Below are positions 26,789-37,677 of a stretch of 64,000 bases of DNA, piece by piece. This stretch comes from an uncultured Bacteroides sp. (GTDB lineage Bacteria > Bacteroidota > Bacteroidia > Bacteroidales > Bacteroidaceae): positions 1-64,000 of the forward strand of contig NZ_URFY01000010.1 of NCBI RefSeq assembly GCF_900547205.1, given 5' to 3'. The stretch's first letter is position 1. Each line of letters opens with the position of its first letter. The notes below the pieces were generated by a model. It was not told the origin of the DNA and searched no databases. It saw nothing but the letters and a program-made list of their open reading frames with translations. The position numbers and the translations under genes were made by a program.

Positions 26789-27637
26789 ATGATACAAAGA
26801 AACTCAAGCCCTGCCATACTACGCGAACCTTTCGTTGCCGGAACAGATGAAAACCTTGCTCCAATCATGCGTCGACTGTGGAAGTTGGACGGGGGCGCCA
26901 TCTATTTCTGCCGTCGAGGATGGGCACACGTCACCATTGACTTGAAAGATTATGAAATAGTAGAAAACACGCAAATAGTTCTCCTACCGGGAACGATCAT
27001 CCGCATCAACGGAACCAGCGAAGACTTCACCGCTTCCTATTTCGGATTTCCTAAAGATATGTTCCGCGAAGCTTGTATGCGTCTTGAACCTGTTTTATTC
27101 CGATTTCTGAAAGAGCAGCCTTGCTACACCCTGCCCGTAGAAAACACGAATGCCATCAACGGATTGCTTCGTGCCACGGCGGCCATCTACAATGACCGCG
27201 AGAACCGTTTCCGTAATCAGATAGCCAAGAATCATCTCCAATCTTTCATGTTGGATATTTACGACAAATGCTACCGCTACTTCGACCGACAGGAAATTGA
27301 GGGAGGTAACCGTCAGGCGGAAATCTTCAAAAACTTCATGTCATTGGTGCACGAGAATTGCATTTCCGAAAGGGAAGTTACCTTTTATGCCGGCAAGCTG
27401 TGCATCTCCACCAAATATCTGACGGGTATCTGCCGCAACGTAAGCGGAGATTCAGCCAAGAAAATCATTGATGACTTCACGATTCTGGAGATAAAAGTAC
27501 TGCTACAGTCTACCGACCTGACGATACAGGAAATAGCCGACCGGCTCGGTTTCCCGGACCAGTCGTATCTGGGGAGGTATTTCAAACGACATGAAGGAAT
27601 GTCGCCTAAGGAATATCAGAATCAATATGCGGTATAG
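26789..27637 (+). CDS. AraC-family regulator divergent from the efflux operon
   Basis: 282 aa. The N-terminal half is a cupin-like sensor region (GGAIYFCRRGWAHVTID, VLLPGTIIRI). The C-terminal double HTH ends with DLTIQEIADRLGFPDQSYLGRYFKRHEGMSPKEY, the AraC signature. Its position between the RND operon and the MFS pump gene suggests it controls one or both (inference). Its 3' end overlaps the 3' end of the converging MFS gene by 16 bp. Confidence 0.92.
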   Translation: MIQRNSSPAILREPFVAGTDENLAPIMRRLWKLDGGAIYFCRRGWAHVTIDLKDYEIVENTQIVLLPGTIIRINGTSEDFTASYFGFPKDMFREACMRLEPVLFRFLKEQPCYTLPVENTNAINGLLRATAAIYNDRENRFRNQIAKNHLQSFMLDIYDKCYRYFDRQEIEGGNRQAEIFKNFMSLVHENCISEREVTFYAGKLCISTKYLTGICRNVSGDSAKKIIDDFTILEIKVLLQSTDLTIQEIADRLGFPDQSYLGRYFKRHEGMSPKEYQNQYAV

Positions 27638-28827
27638 AGGTTAGCTACTTTCGCTGTCGGACGTCTCACTGCCCAGAATGCACAGAGCAGTGAACAAACG
27701 GCACAAACCACGAATGTTATTCCTGTGGATACAAGGATGTTTCCCAAACCTACCAGTGGAGATACGATTCCTCCGAAGGCAAAGCCCAGTGCACCGAGCA
27801 GTGCGGAAGCAGCTCCTACGTACCGACGCTCGCAGTCCAGAGCTAAGGTTGTGGATGAGGTAAAGGTCAATCCCATCATGAATAGCAGGGCAAACATCAG
27901 TATTTCGTACACCCAGAAATTGCAACCGCTATATAGCGCAGCCATTATAAGAATGGATAGAGCCATCATACCAATGCATCCAGTCAGTGTCCCCGTCTCC
28001 ATCCTGCGGAATTTCACCGATAAGGCGGCAGCTACTCCGATAGCTACGGCATTCACCGCAAAACAGATACTGAAAGCAAATGGAGAGAATCCATAATGCT
28101 GCTGAACGATAAACGGCGAGGAAGCTATATAGGCAAAGAGAATGCCTTGTGCAAAAGCGAATTGCAGCACATAGAGCATATAGCGTCGATTGTGAACAAT
28201 GACACCGAAGCTTCGGAAAGTGGAGACAACTCCTGCCTTCGAGCGTTTCTCCGACGGCAGTGATTCCCTAAATCGGATACAGCCAATGCCCAGCACAACT
28301 CCAATCAGCAGTAATATCACAAAAATGCCTTTCCATCCTACCGTTCCTGTCAGCAATCCTCCGATTACGGGAGCGGCAACGGGAGCTACTCCGTTGATAG
28401 CTCCGATAACTGCCAGCATCTTTGCCAGTTCCTTTCCCGAAAACTTGTCCGTTGCTACCGAACGGGAAATCACAATTCCACCCGCTCCTGCTATACCTTG
28501 TATCAATCTCAAAGTGACGAACGAATAGATGTCCGGTGCAAAAAGACAAAACACGGTAGAAATGATGAATAGACCCATCGAAGTAAGCAATAACGGACGC
28601 CTACCATATTTATCACTGAGAGGTCCGAAAAAGATTTGCCCTATTGCCAAACCTATCATGCTGGTAGTCAGCCCAAGCTGAACCATAGATGAATTGGTAG
28701 AAAAATAGTCCGCCATCGCCGGCAGACTAGGTAAATACATATCCGTAACAAAAGGACCAAATGCCGATAGCATACCTAATAATATTAGCAAGAATACCTT
28801 TGAGTTCTCTTTATTTATTGCATTCAT
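27622..28827 (-). CDS. MFS drug transporter, Bcr/CflA family
   Basis: 401 aa with 12 predicted TM segments. DMYLPSLPAMADYF near TM1 and FGPLSDKYGRRPLLL in the loop 2-3 are hallmarks of the Bcr/CflA drug:H+ antiporter group (bicyclomycin, chloramphenicol, sulfonamide-type exporters). Substrate is unknown here. It is convergent with and overlaps the AraC gene; its promoter lies at the edge of a decayed Rpn-type gene. Confidence 0.93.
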   Translation of the reverse strand: MNAINKENSKVFLLILLGMLSAFGPFVTDMYLPSLPAMADYFSTNSSMVQLGLTTSMIGLAIGQIFFGPLSDKYGRRPLLLTSMGLFIISTVFCLFAPDIYSFVTLRLIQGIAGAGGIVISRSVATDKFSGKELAKMLAVIGAINGVAPVAAPVIGGLLTGTVGWKGIFVILLLIGVVLGIGCIRFRESLPSEKRSKAGVVSTFRSFGVIVHNRRYMLYVLQFAFAQGILFAYIASSPFIVQQHYGFSPFAFSICFAVNAVAIGVAAALSVKFRRMETGTLTGCIGMMALSILIMAALYSGCNFWVYEILMFALLFMMGLTFTSSTTLALDCERRYVGAASALLGALGFAFGGIVSPLVGLGNILVSTGITFVVCAVCSLLCAFWAVRRPTAKVANLYTAY

Positions 28828-28851
28828 AATCAGTTGTTTTTATTTCGAGGG

Positions 28852-28859
28852 CAAAGGTA
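28852..28859 (-). promoter_or_regulatory. -7 box of the MFS gene
   Basis: The minus strand reads TACCTTTG 25 bp before the ATG. No clear -33 element. Confidence 0.5.
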
Positions 28860-28879
28860 CTGGTTTTCTATTATCATCA

Positions 28880-29466
28880 CGCAGGCTAAATCCGAACAAT
28901 ATAAGACCTTTTCAGAACAAAGGAAAGATAACAGGCAATATGAATTGCTACAATCGGTATATTCGCTCAACCTTGTCAATGATATCTTCGAACCGGATAT
29001 AGAGGAATATTATCATTATTACCGCATAGTGCACGTAGAGCATTCGGATCGGGTAATTGCGGTCTTCAACTTGTGTTCGTAGAGTTACCCAAATTCAAGC
29101 CGCACAATTTTTCGGAAAAGAGAATGCATATCCTCCGGCTGCGCTACCTGACAGAAATCGACGAGAAAACCCGCGAAGTGCCTGAAGAGCTACTTGAAAA
29201 CCCGGAAATAAAAAAGCGGTGACCGCTTTGGAGGAATCCGCCTTTTCACCCGAACAGTTGCTGGGGTATGAAAAGTTCTGGGATATCATCAGCGTGGAGA
29301 AAACACTTTTAAATGGTGCTGAAAGAAAGGGGATACAAAAAGGAATGGAAGTTGGGATGGAAGAAAAACTCCAAATAACCTCTAATGCCAAGAAGCAGGG
29401 TCTGTCCCCGAAATAATCTCCGGACTAACCGGTTTATCTATAGAGGAAATCAATAAACTGGAATAA
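28880..29466 (+). pseudogene. Decayed Rpn/PD-(D/E)XK family recombination-promoting nuclease gene
   Basis: Three consecutive frames must be joined to read a protein of this family. First YELLQSVYSLNLVNDIF...EEYYHYYRIVHVEHSDRVI, then after a shift near 29058 GLQLVFVELPKFKP...LRLRYLTEIDE, then after a shift in the A run near 29213 SAFSPEQLLGYEKFWDIIS..., and after a shift near 29410 the C-terminal GLTGLSIEEINKLE. The N-terminal nuclease core is missing. The C-terminal QKGMEVGMEEK helix and the final SIEEI helix are typical of the family. The reading is inactive as it stands; sequencing errors could explain single shifts but not all three plus the missing start. Confidence 0.8.
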
Positions 29467-29588
29467 TATTGCAAATGAGATAAGTAATTCCGTATCTGAG
29501 TAGGCGATGTATATCATAAATTCAGCCATTTTGCTATAAAATTAATAGAAATCATTACTCAAGGGCTACAATGTATAACTTTTATTCC

Positions 29589-29596
29589 TACATTTG
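29589..29596 (+). promoter_or_regulatory. -7 box of the malic enzyme gene
   Basis: TACATTTG, 38 bp before the ATG. No clear -33 element found. Confidence 0.5.
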
Positions 29597-29634
29597 CAGC
29601 CAAATGATAACTTATTAATAAAAATACAGATACC

Positions 29635-31922
<2,288 letters not shown>

Positions 31923-31926
<4 letters not shown>

Positions 31927-32099
31927 GACGGCCTTTATCGAAATCACAAATAGTTTGCGTCAGCCTGCTTTGGTTGGCGCTTTGCTATATAGTTCTCACA
32001 AAAGTCGAACGGATTGACGGACCGACGATAGTTATGCTTGTCATTTCGGCAGCATTAGTCTTTATTCCCGTCTATAAGTCTATCAAAAAGACTAAATAA
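31923..32099 (+). CDS. Small two-span membrane protein coupled to maeB
   Basis: 58 aa. The ATG overlaps the maeB stop (ATGA). The sequence starts MRRPLSKSQIV, has a first hydrophobic segment at about 9-25 (CVSLLWLALCYIVL), a polar turn TKVERIDGP, a second hydrophobic segment at about 34-51 (TIVMLVISAALVFIPVY) and a basic tail KSIKKTK. This predicts a hairpin with both ends in the cytoplasm by the positive-inside rule. I do not recognise the family. It is followed by a strong palindromic terminator, so it is the last gene of the unit. Confidence 0.7.
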
Positions 32100-32118
32100 T
32101 ATCTTTTTTCCCGTTTTT

Positions 32119-32156
32119 AATGCGATAAAATATCAAATTTGATGTTTTATCGCATT
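32119..32156. terminator. 38-bp near-perfect palindrome, terminator of the maeB unit
   Basis: Arms 32119-32137 and 32138-32156 pair along their full length with one G-T pair and no spacer (core ATCAAATTTGAT), followed by TTTTT-rich sequence. Confidence 0.8.
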
Positions 32157-32171
32157 TTTCTTTATAATTTG

Positions 32172-32202
32172 TTTGCTAGTTCAATTTTTATCTTTACTTT
32201 TG
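32172..32202 (+). promoter_or_regulatory. Promoter of the first glutamate dehydrogenase gene
   Basis: TTTG (32172-32175), exactly 19 bp, TACTTTTG (32195-32202). This is a textbook Bacteroides promoter. The leader is about 100 nt. Confidence 0.75.
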
Positions 32203-32307
32203 CAACCGAAAAAATATTTCATCAATGTGCCAATATGCTAATGTGCCAATGGCGGGAAGTTATGAAGTAGCAAACTAATTATATCAATCAATAAAAGCAA
32301 AAAGATT

Positions 32308-33642
32308 ATGAATGCAGCAAAGGTATTAGACGATCTGAAAAGAAGATTTCCCAACGAACCGGAGTATCATCAAGCAGTAGAAGAAGTACTTTCTACTATT
32401 GAAGAAGAATACAACAAACATCCGGAGTTTGATAAAGTAAACTTAATCGAACGTCTGTGTATTCCTGATAGAGTATATCAGTTCCGCGTGACTTGGATGG
32501 ATGATAAAGGTAACATTCAGACGAACATGGGTTATCGTGTTCAGCACAACAACGCTATCGGTCCGTACAAAGGCGGTATCCGTTTCCATGCATCTGTGAA
32601 CCTTTCAATCTTGAAGTTCCTTGCCTTTGAGCAAACATTCAAAAACTCACTGACCACGCTGCCTATGGGTGGTGGTAAGGGTGGTTCCGACTTCTCTCCG
32701 CGTGGCAAGTCGAACGCAGAAGTAATGCGCTTCGTACAAGCTTTCATGTTGGAGTTGTGGCGCCACATCGGTCCTGAAACTGACGTACCGGCAGGTGACA
32801 TCGGTGTAGGTGGACGCGAAGTAGGCTTCATGTTCGGTATGTATAAGAAGCTGACTCACGAATTTACCGGAACATTCACTGGTAAAGGCCGCGAATTTGG
32901 TGGTTCACTGATTCGCCCTGAAGCTACCGGTTACGGTAACATCTACTTCCTGATGGAAATGCTGAAAAAACAAGGCACTGACCTGAAAGGCAAAGTTTGT
33001 CTGGTATCCGGTGCTGGTAACGTTGCTCAATATACTGTAGAGAAAGTGCTTGAACTGGGTGGCAAAGTGGTTACTATGTCCGACTCTGATGGCTACATCT
33101 ACGATCCGGACGGAATCGACCGCGAAAAGCTGGATTACATCATGGAACTGAAGAACCTCTACCGTGGCCGTATCCGCGAATATGCAGAAAAGTACGGTTG
33201 CAAATACGTTGAAGGAGCTAAGCCTTGGGGGGAAAAATGCGACATCGCTCTTCCTTCCGCCACTCAGAACGAATTGAATGGCGACCACGCTCGACAGTTG
33301 GTGGCAAACGGCTGTATAGCTGTTTCCGAAGGTGCAAATATGCCTTCTACTCCAGAAGCTATCAAAGTGTTCCAGGATGCTAAGATTCTTTATGCTCCGG
33401 GTAAGGCAGCCAATGCAGGTGGTGTATCAGTATCCGGTCTTGAAATGACTCAAAACTCTATCAAACTGAGCTGGAGCTCTGAAGAGGTAGACGAAAAGCT
33501 GAAGAGCATCATGAAGAATATCCACGAAGCTTGCGTTCAGTATGGTACAGAAGCTGACGGATACGTGAACTATGTGAAAGGTGCCAACGTAGCCGGATTC
33601 ATGAAGGTTGCCAAGGCAATGATGGCTCAGGGTATCGTATAA
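32308..33642 (+). CDS. gdhA: Glutamate dehydrogenase, NADP-type motif
   Basis: 444 aa hexameric-type GDH that interconverts glutamate with 2-oxoglutarate and ammonia. The catalytic Lys124 lies in PMGGGKGGSD and the substrate motif is PAGDIGVGGREVG. The Rossmann fold has SGAGNVAQY (about 234-242) and, at the end of the second strand, MSDSDGY (S258-D259-S260). The DS pair resembles NADP-dependent enzymes such as E. coli GdhA (ASDSSG), whereas the second copy at 44296 has GP there. It is therefore likely the ammonia-assimilating, NADPH-using enzyme. Strong promoter and strong terminator suggest high monocistronic expression. Confidence 0.95.
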   Translation: MNAAKVLDDLKRRFPNEPEYHQAVEEVLSTIEEEYNKHPEFDKVNLIERLCIPDRVYQFRVTWMDDKGNIQTNMGYRVQHNNAIGPYKGGIRFHASVNLSILKFLAFEQTFKNSLTTLPMGGGKGGSDFSPRGKSNAEVMRFVQAFMLELWRHIGPETDVPAGDIGVGGREVGFMFGMYKKLTHEFTGTFTGKGREFGGSLIRPEATGYGNIYFLMEMLKKQGTDLKGKVCLVSGAGNVAQYTVEKVLELGGKVVTMSDSDGYIYDPDGIDREKLDYIMELKNLYRGRIREYAEKYGCKYVEGAKPWGEKCDIALPSATQNELNGDHARQLVANGCIAVSEGANMPSTPEAIKVFQDAKILYAPGKAANAGGVSVSGLEMTQNSIKLSWSSEEVDEKLKSIMKNIHEACVQYGTEADGYVNYVKGANVAGFMKVAKAMMAQGIV

Positions 33643-33683
33643 TCAGCAAAAGATACAAATAAGCTATAGTTTATATATAAAGG

Positions 33684-33718
33684 CTCCCGCCTTCCAAAAG
33701 GAAGTGCGGGAGTTTTTT
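33684..33718 (+). terminator. Terminator of the first glutamate dehydrogenase gene
   Basis: CTCCCGCCTTCC pairs with GGAAGTGCGGGAG (one bulge), loop AAAA, followed by seven T. Confidence 0.9.
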
Positions 33719-33761
33719 TATGCGTACTCACAACAAAAAACGGATAGTATAGTAGTTATTC

Positions 33762-33786
33762 ATAGTTTTACTCTATCTTTATATAG
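33762..33786. promoter_or_regulatory. OxyR-like element upstream of catalase
   Basis: ATAG (33762-33765), 7 bp, CTAT (33773-33776), 6 bp, ATAG (33783-33786). Three of four tetramers of the E. coli OxyR pattern ATAG-N7-CTAT-N7-ATAG-N7-CTAT are present, directly upstream of the -33 box. Bacteroides catalase is known to be OxyR-controlled; the binding site here is inferred. Confidence 0.4.
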
Positions 33787-33796
33787 AATTTATCAG

Positions 33797-33828
33797 TTTG
33801 ACAAGCAAACGAAATTCACCTATCTTTG
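33797..33828 (+). promoter_or_regulatory. Catalase promoter
   Basis: TTTG (33797-33800), 20 bp, TATCTTTG (33821-33828), with a leader of about 75 nt to the ATG at 33910. Confidence 0.7.
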
Positions 33829-33909
33829 TCACATAACAAAACACCGGGTAAATAGAGATAAGTATGACTTCTGCTTGTTTATCTTTATCCCCAATTAAAA
33901 AACTATTAT

Positions 33910-35370
33910 ATGGAAGAAAAAAAACTCACTGCTGCAAATGGCCGCCCCATTGCCGACAATCAGAACTCACAAACAGCAGGTCAACGCGGACCTGTAATGC
34001 TACAAGACCCTTGGCTTATCGAAAAGCTTGCACATTTTGACCGCGAGGTAATACCGGAAAGACGTATGCACGCCAAAGGTTCGGGAGCTTACGGCACATT
34101 CACCGTCACTCATGACATCACGAAGTACACCCGCGCCGCCATTTTCAGTGAAGTGGGAAAGAAAACAGAATGCTTCGTCCGTTTCTCTACCGTGGCTGGC
34201 GAACGCGGTGCTGCCGATGCAGAACGTGACATCCGTGGTTTCGCTATGAAATTCTACACCGAAGAAGGCAACTGGGATTTAGTGGGCAACAATACCCCCG
34301 TATTTTTCCTACGCGACCCATTGAAGTTCCCCGACTTGAACCACGCCATCAAACGCGACCCTAAAACGAATATGCGAAGCCCGAACAGCAACTGGGATTT
34401 CTGGACGCTCCTGCCCGAAGCTTTGCATCAGGTCACTATCACCATGAGCCCTCGCGGCATCCCCTATTCTTATCGCCATATGCACGGTTTCGGTAGCCAT
34501 ACATATAGTTTCATCAATGCTGAGAACCAACGTATCTGGGTAAAATTCCATCTGCGCACCCTGCAAGGCATCAAAAACCTGACAGACCAGGAAGCGGAAG
34601 CTATTGTTGCCAAAGACCGCGAATCTCATCAACGTGACCTTTTTGAAAGTATCGAAAAGGGTGATTTCCCGAAATGGCTGTTCCAGATTCAGCTAATGAC
34701 AGAAGAAGAAGCCGATAACTACCGCATCAATCCGTTCGACTTGACGAAGGTATGGTCGCACAAGGACTTTCCGTTGCAAGATGTAGGCATACTCGAACTG
34801 AACCGCAACCCGGAAAACTACTTTGCGGAAGTGGAACAGGCTGCTTTCAACCCTATTAATACTGTGGACGGAATCGGATTCTCTCCTGATAAGATGTTGC
34901 AAGGCCGTTTGTTCTCTTACGGGGATGCACAGCGTTACCGCTTGGGTGTTAACTCGGAACAAATTCCGGTGAACAAACCCCGTTGCCCGTTCCATGCTTA
35001 CCACAGAGACGGAGCCATGCGCGTTGACGGCAACTACGGCTCTGCGAAAGGCTACGAACCGAACAGCTACGGAGAATGGAAAGACACACCCAGCCTAAAG
35101 GAACCACCGCTCAAAGTATCCGGTGAGATTTACAATTATAACGAGCGCGAATATGACGAAGATTACTATAGCCAGCCAGGTGACTTGTTCCGACTGATGC
35201 CGGCAGATGAACAACAATTATTGTTCGAGAATACGGCTCGTGCTATGGGTGATGCCGAGTTATTCATCAAGCAACGCCATGTGCGCAATTGCTATAAGGC
35301 GGACCCTGCTTACGGTGCCGGAGTTGCAAAAGCACTGGGCATTGACTTGCAGGAGGCTTTGAAAGAATAG
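33910..35370 (+). CDS. katA: Catalase, small-subunit heme type
   Basis: 486 aa monofunctional heme catalase, which dismutates hydrogen peroxide. Catalytic His54 lies in RRMHAKGSGA and the distal Asn in DLVGNNTPVFF (127/128). The proximal heme ligand is Tyr337 in RLFSYGDAQRYRLG. Residues such as RFSTVAGERGAADAERDIRGFAMKFY belong to the clade of NADPH-binding small catalases. Supports aerotolerance of an anaerobe. Monocistronic with an OxyR-like site upstream and a terminator downstream. The Bacteroides gene has also been called katB. Confidence 0.96.
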   Translation: MEEKKLTAANGRPIADNQNSQTAGQRGPVMLQDPWLIEKLAHFDREVIPERRMHAKGSGAYGTFTVTHDITKYTRAAIFSEVGKKTECFVRFSTVAGERGAADAERDIRGFAMKFYTEEGNWDLVGNNTPVFFLRDPLKFPDLNHAIKRDPKTNMRSPNSNWDFWTLLPEALHQVTITMSPRGIPYSYRHMHGFGSHTYSFINAENQRIWVKFHLRTLQGIKNLTDQEAEAIVAKDRESHQRDLFESIEKGDFPKWLFQIQLMTEEEADNYRINPFDLTKVWSHKDFPLQDVGILELNRNPENYFAEVEQAAFNPINTVDGIGFSPDKMLQGRLFSYGDAQRYRLGVNSEQIPVNKPRCPFHAYHRDGAMRVDGNYGSAKGYEPNSYGEWKDTPSLKEPPLKVSGEIYNYNEREYDEDYYSQPGDLFRLMPADEQQLLFENTARAMGDAELFIKQRHVRNCYKADPAYGAGVAKALGIDLQEALKE

Positions 35371-35393
35371 AATAATCTTTTTTCTTATCAGAT

Positions 35394-35432
35394 AAGGAGT
35401 ACAATCGTTTGAAGAGGTTGTACTCCTTTTCT
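35394..35432 (+). terminator. Catalase terminator
   Basis: 11-bp inverted repeat (35394-35404 and 35418-35428) followed by TT and CTTT. Confidence 0.8.
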
Positions 35433-35485
35433 TTAATGCAAAAGCCTAGATGCACCGAAATTCTTCTTTTAACACTCAGTATTAA

Positions 35486-35514
35486 TTGATATTCAACACT
35501 TTTATTTACCTTTG
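35486..35514 (+). promoter_or_regulatory. Promoter of the PCMD lipoprotein / OMP pair
   Basis: TTG (35486-35488), 18 bp, TACCTTTG (35507-35514), 33 bp before the ATG at 35548. Confidence 0.6.
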
Positions 35515-35547
35515 TGCCCGAATAAACTATTAATTCAGAACATACAG

Positions 35548-36690
35548 ATGAAACTTAGAAATGTATTGGCCGGAATGACTTTATGTCTGGCAGTAGCTTC
35601 TTGCATACAAGATGAAGCTTTGAATGTTGAGGCGGCTATAGATAAATGCAGCGGTAATGATATACAACAGTATTTGATTGACCCGAATGAATACACCATT
35701 CAGCTGTACGCATCAAAAGCCTCAAACCCATCAAAAATAAACTTAAACTTCGAACTTCCTGCCGGAGCTTCTATTGCTCCTGTCAAGCAATTAGTTAACG
35801 ATGGAACAAACACGTTCAACTTTGAAGACGAGAACCCTAGACAATTTAAGGTTACATCTGAAGACGGAGATTTTGCCGCGACTTATACAGTGAAACTGTG
35901 GCAAACGGAAATGCCTTCTACTTATGATTTCGAAACACTGAGTTCAAAAAATCCTTATCACAGGTTTACTGAAGATAATTCTTCGGGAATTGTTATCCGT
36001 CGGTTGGAGTTGGCTACTGGTAATCCGGGATTTGAGTTGACCAAAATGGCTAAAAAGCCAGAAGATTATCCTACTGTTCAAGTAAACGGTGGCGTTGATG
36101 GCGGTAAATGTGTGAAGTTGGAAACGAAAGACACCGGAAGTTTCGGTAGTATGGTAAAAATGTATATTGCAGCTGGTAACCTGTTTGTTGGCTCATTCGA
36201 AGTGGGACAAGCTTTGAACGATCCAATGAAAGCCACTCGCTTTGGTTTTCCATTCTTCTACTATCCTCTCGAACTGAAAGGATCGTATAAATATAAAGCC
36301 GGTCCTATTTTCTCATCAAAAGGACAAGAAGTGAAAGGTAAGAAAGACAAATGTGATATCTATGGAGTATTGTACGAAACGGATGACAAAATACAATTTC
36401 TCGACGGTTCTACCTCTCTTACTTCACCCAACATTGTAGCCTTAGCCCGAAATATCAATGAATTACCAGAAACGGAGAGCTGGGAATCATTCAAATTCAA
36501 TTTCATACCTCAGAATGGCAAATCAATTGATTCTGAAAAGCTGGAGAAAGGTATCTACAAGCTTGGCATCGTATTCTCGTCTAGTGTAGACGGTGCAAGT
36601 TTCGAAGGAGCTGTAGGTAGCACGCTCTACATTGACAAAGTAGAGATTGTCTATTCATCCAATCCTAATGATTATCCCGTAAACCAATAA
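35548..36690 (+). CDS. PCMD-domain lipoprotein
   Basis: 380 aa from the ATG at 35548, chosen because it begins a lipoprotein signal (MKLRNVLAGM...AVASC, lipid-modified Cys about residue 21). Residues about 45-125 are an Ig-like or DUF5018-like sandwich ending in DFAATYTVKLW. Residues about 145-375 fit the PCMD ('putative carbohydrate metabolism domain') family: FGFPFFYYPLELKGSYKYKAGPIF, KDKCDIYGVLYE and TLYIDKVEIVY. The family name does not prove function; a surface glycan-binding role is a guess. The outer-membrane barrel gene follows after 21 bp. Confidence 0.82.
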   Translation: MKLRNVLAGMTLCLAVASCIQDEALNVEAAIDKCSGNDIQQYLIDPNEYTIQLYASKASNPSKINLNFELPAGASIAPVKQLVNDGTNTFNFEDENPRQFKVTSEDGDFAATYTVKLWQTEMPSTYDFETLSSKNPYHRFTEDNSSGIVIRRLELATGNPGFELTKMAKKPEDYPTVQVNGGVDGGKCVKLETKDTGSFGSMVKMYIAAGNLFVGSFEVGQALNDPMKATRFGFPFFYYPLELKGSYKYKAGPIFSSKGQEVKGKKDKCDIYGVLYETDDKIQFLDGSTSLTSPNIVALARNINELPETESWESFKFNFIPQNGKSIDSEKLEKGIYKLGIVFSSSVDGASFEGAVGSTLYIDKVEIVYSSNPNDYPVNQ

Positions 36691-36711
36691 TGAACCTCAA
36701 TAGACAAAACA

Positions 36712-37506
36712 ATGAAGAAGATAATATATAATAAGGTAGTAGGAATCATACTTTTAGCAATTCTTTTTTCACAGGCTGCATCTGCTCAAGACGAACGTAG
36801 CAAAGGCCTTATCTACTCTTATCTACATGGATGGGAGTATAGTATAAAAGCAGGGTTTAGCGTCGGGGGTACTTCACCTATGCCCCTGCCCAAAGAGATA
36901 CGTAAGATTGATAGTTATGCTCCAAACATCGCCATCTTGATAGAAGGAAATACTACAAAGTGGTTTGGTGAAGACAAGAAATGGGGAATGACAGCAGGAA
37001 TACGTCTCGAAAACAAATCGATGACAACCAAAGCTACTGTGAAGAATTATGGCATGAAGATTATTAATACCAATGGCGGAGAGCTTCAAGGACTCTGGAC
37101 GGGTGGTGTAAAGACCAAGGTGAAAAACTCATATATCACTATTCCTTTATTGGCTAACTATAAGATAAGTGAGCGTTGGAAAGTATCACTTGGCCCCTAT
37201 TTTTCTTACATGACTGAAGGTAACTTCTCCGGCCATGTGTATGAAGGACATTTACGTACTCCTAATGAAACCGGACAGCGGGTAGACTTCAATGGCGAAA
37301 GTATTGCAACTTATGATTTCTCTGATAATTTACGCAAGTTTCAATGGGGAGCACAATTGGGTGGTGAATGGAAAGCCTATAAACATCTTAATGTATTTGC
37401 TGACCTGACATGGGGACTTAATGACATCTTCGAAAAAGACTTCGATACGATTACATTTGCCATGTATCCTATCTATTTGAATATAGGATTTGGCTATGCA
37501 TTTTAA
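36712..37506 (+). CDS. PorT-like outer-membrane beta-barrel protein
   Basis: 264 aa with a signal peptide ending at AASAQ. Alternating amphipathic strands (e.g. YSIKAGFSVGG, WGMTAGIRLENKSM, YITIPLLANYKIS, WKVSLGPYFSYMT, FQWGAQLGGEWKAY, YLNIGFGYAF) and a C-terminal aromatic residue are typical of an 8- to 10-stranded outer-membrane barrel of the PorT/OMP_b-brl_2 family. It is likely co-transcribed with the PCMD lipoprotein, so the two may form a surface complex. A strong terminator follows. Confidence 0.85.
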   Translation: MKKIIYNKVVGIILLAILFSQAASAQDERSKGLIYSYLHGWEYSIKAGFSVGGTSPMPLPKEIRKIDSYAPNIAILIEGNTTKWFGEDKKWGMTAGIRLENKSMTTKATVKNYGMKIINTNGGELQGLWTGGVKTKVKNSYITIPLLANYKISERWKVSLGPYFSYMTEGNFSGHVYEGHLRTPNETGQRVDFNGESIATYDFSDNLRKFQWGAQLGGEWKAYKHLNVFADLTWGLNDIFEKDFDTITFAMYPIYLNIGFGYAF

Positions 37507-37534
37507 GAGCTGAAAAATCTTAGAAAATATATAT

Positions 37535-37584
37535 AAGTGTGGCGAAGAATCGGTGTTATCTGATTCTTCGCCACACTTTTATTA
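37535..37584 (+). terminator. Terminator of the PCMD/OMP unit
   Basis: Perfect 17-bp inverted repeat (37535-37551 and 37562-37578) with a 10-nt loop and a following TTATT. Confidence 0.88.
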
Positions 37585-37677
37585 AGTGGGGTTCACCTGT
37601 TTCACCTTATGAACTATTCACTTATATAGTAGAGAGTTACGGGTGAAGGGAAAGAGAAAAAACAGGTTAATTAGTCC

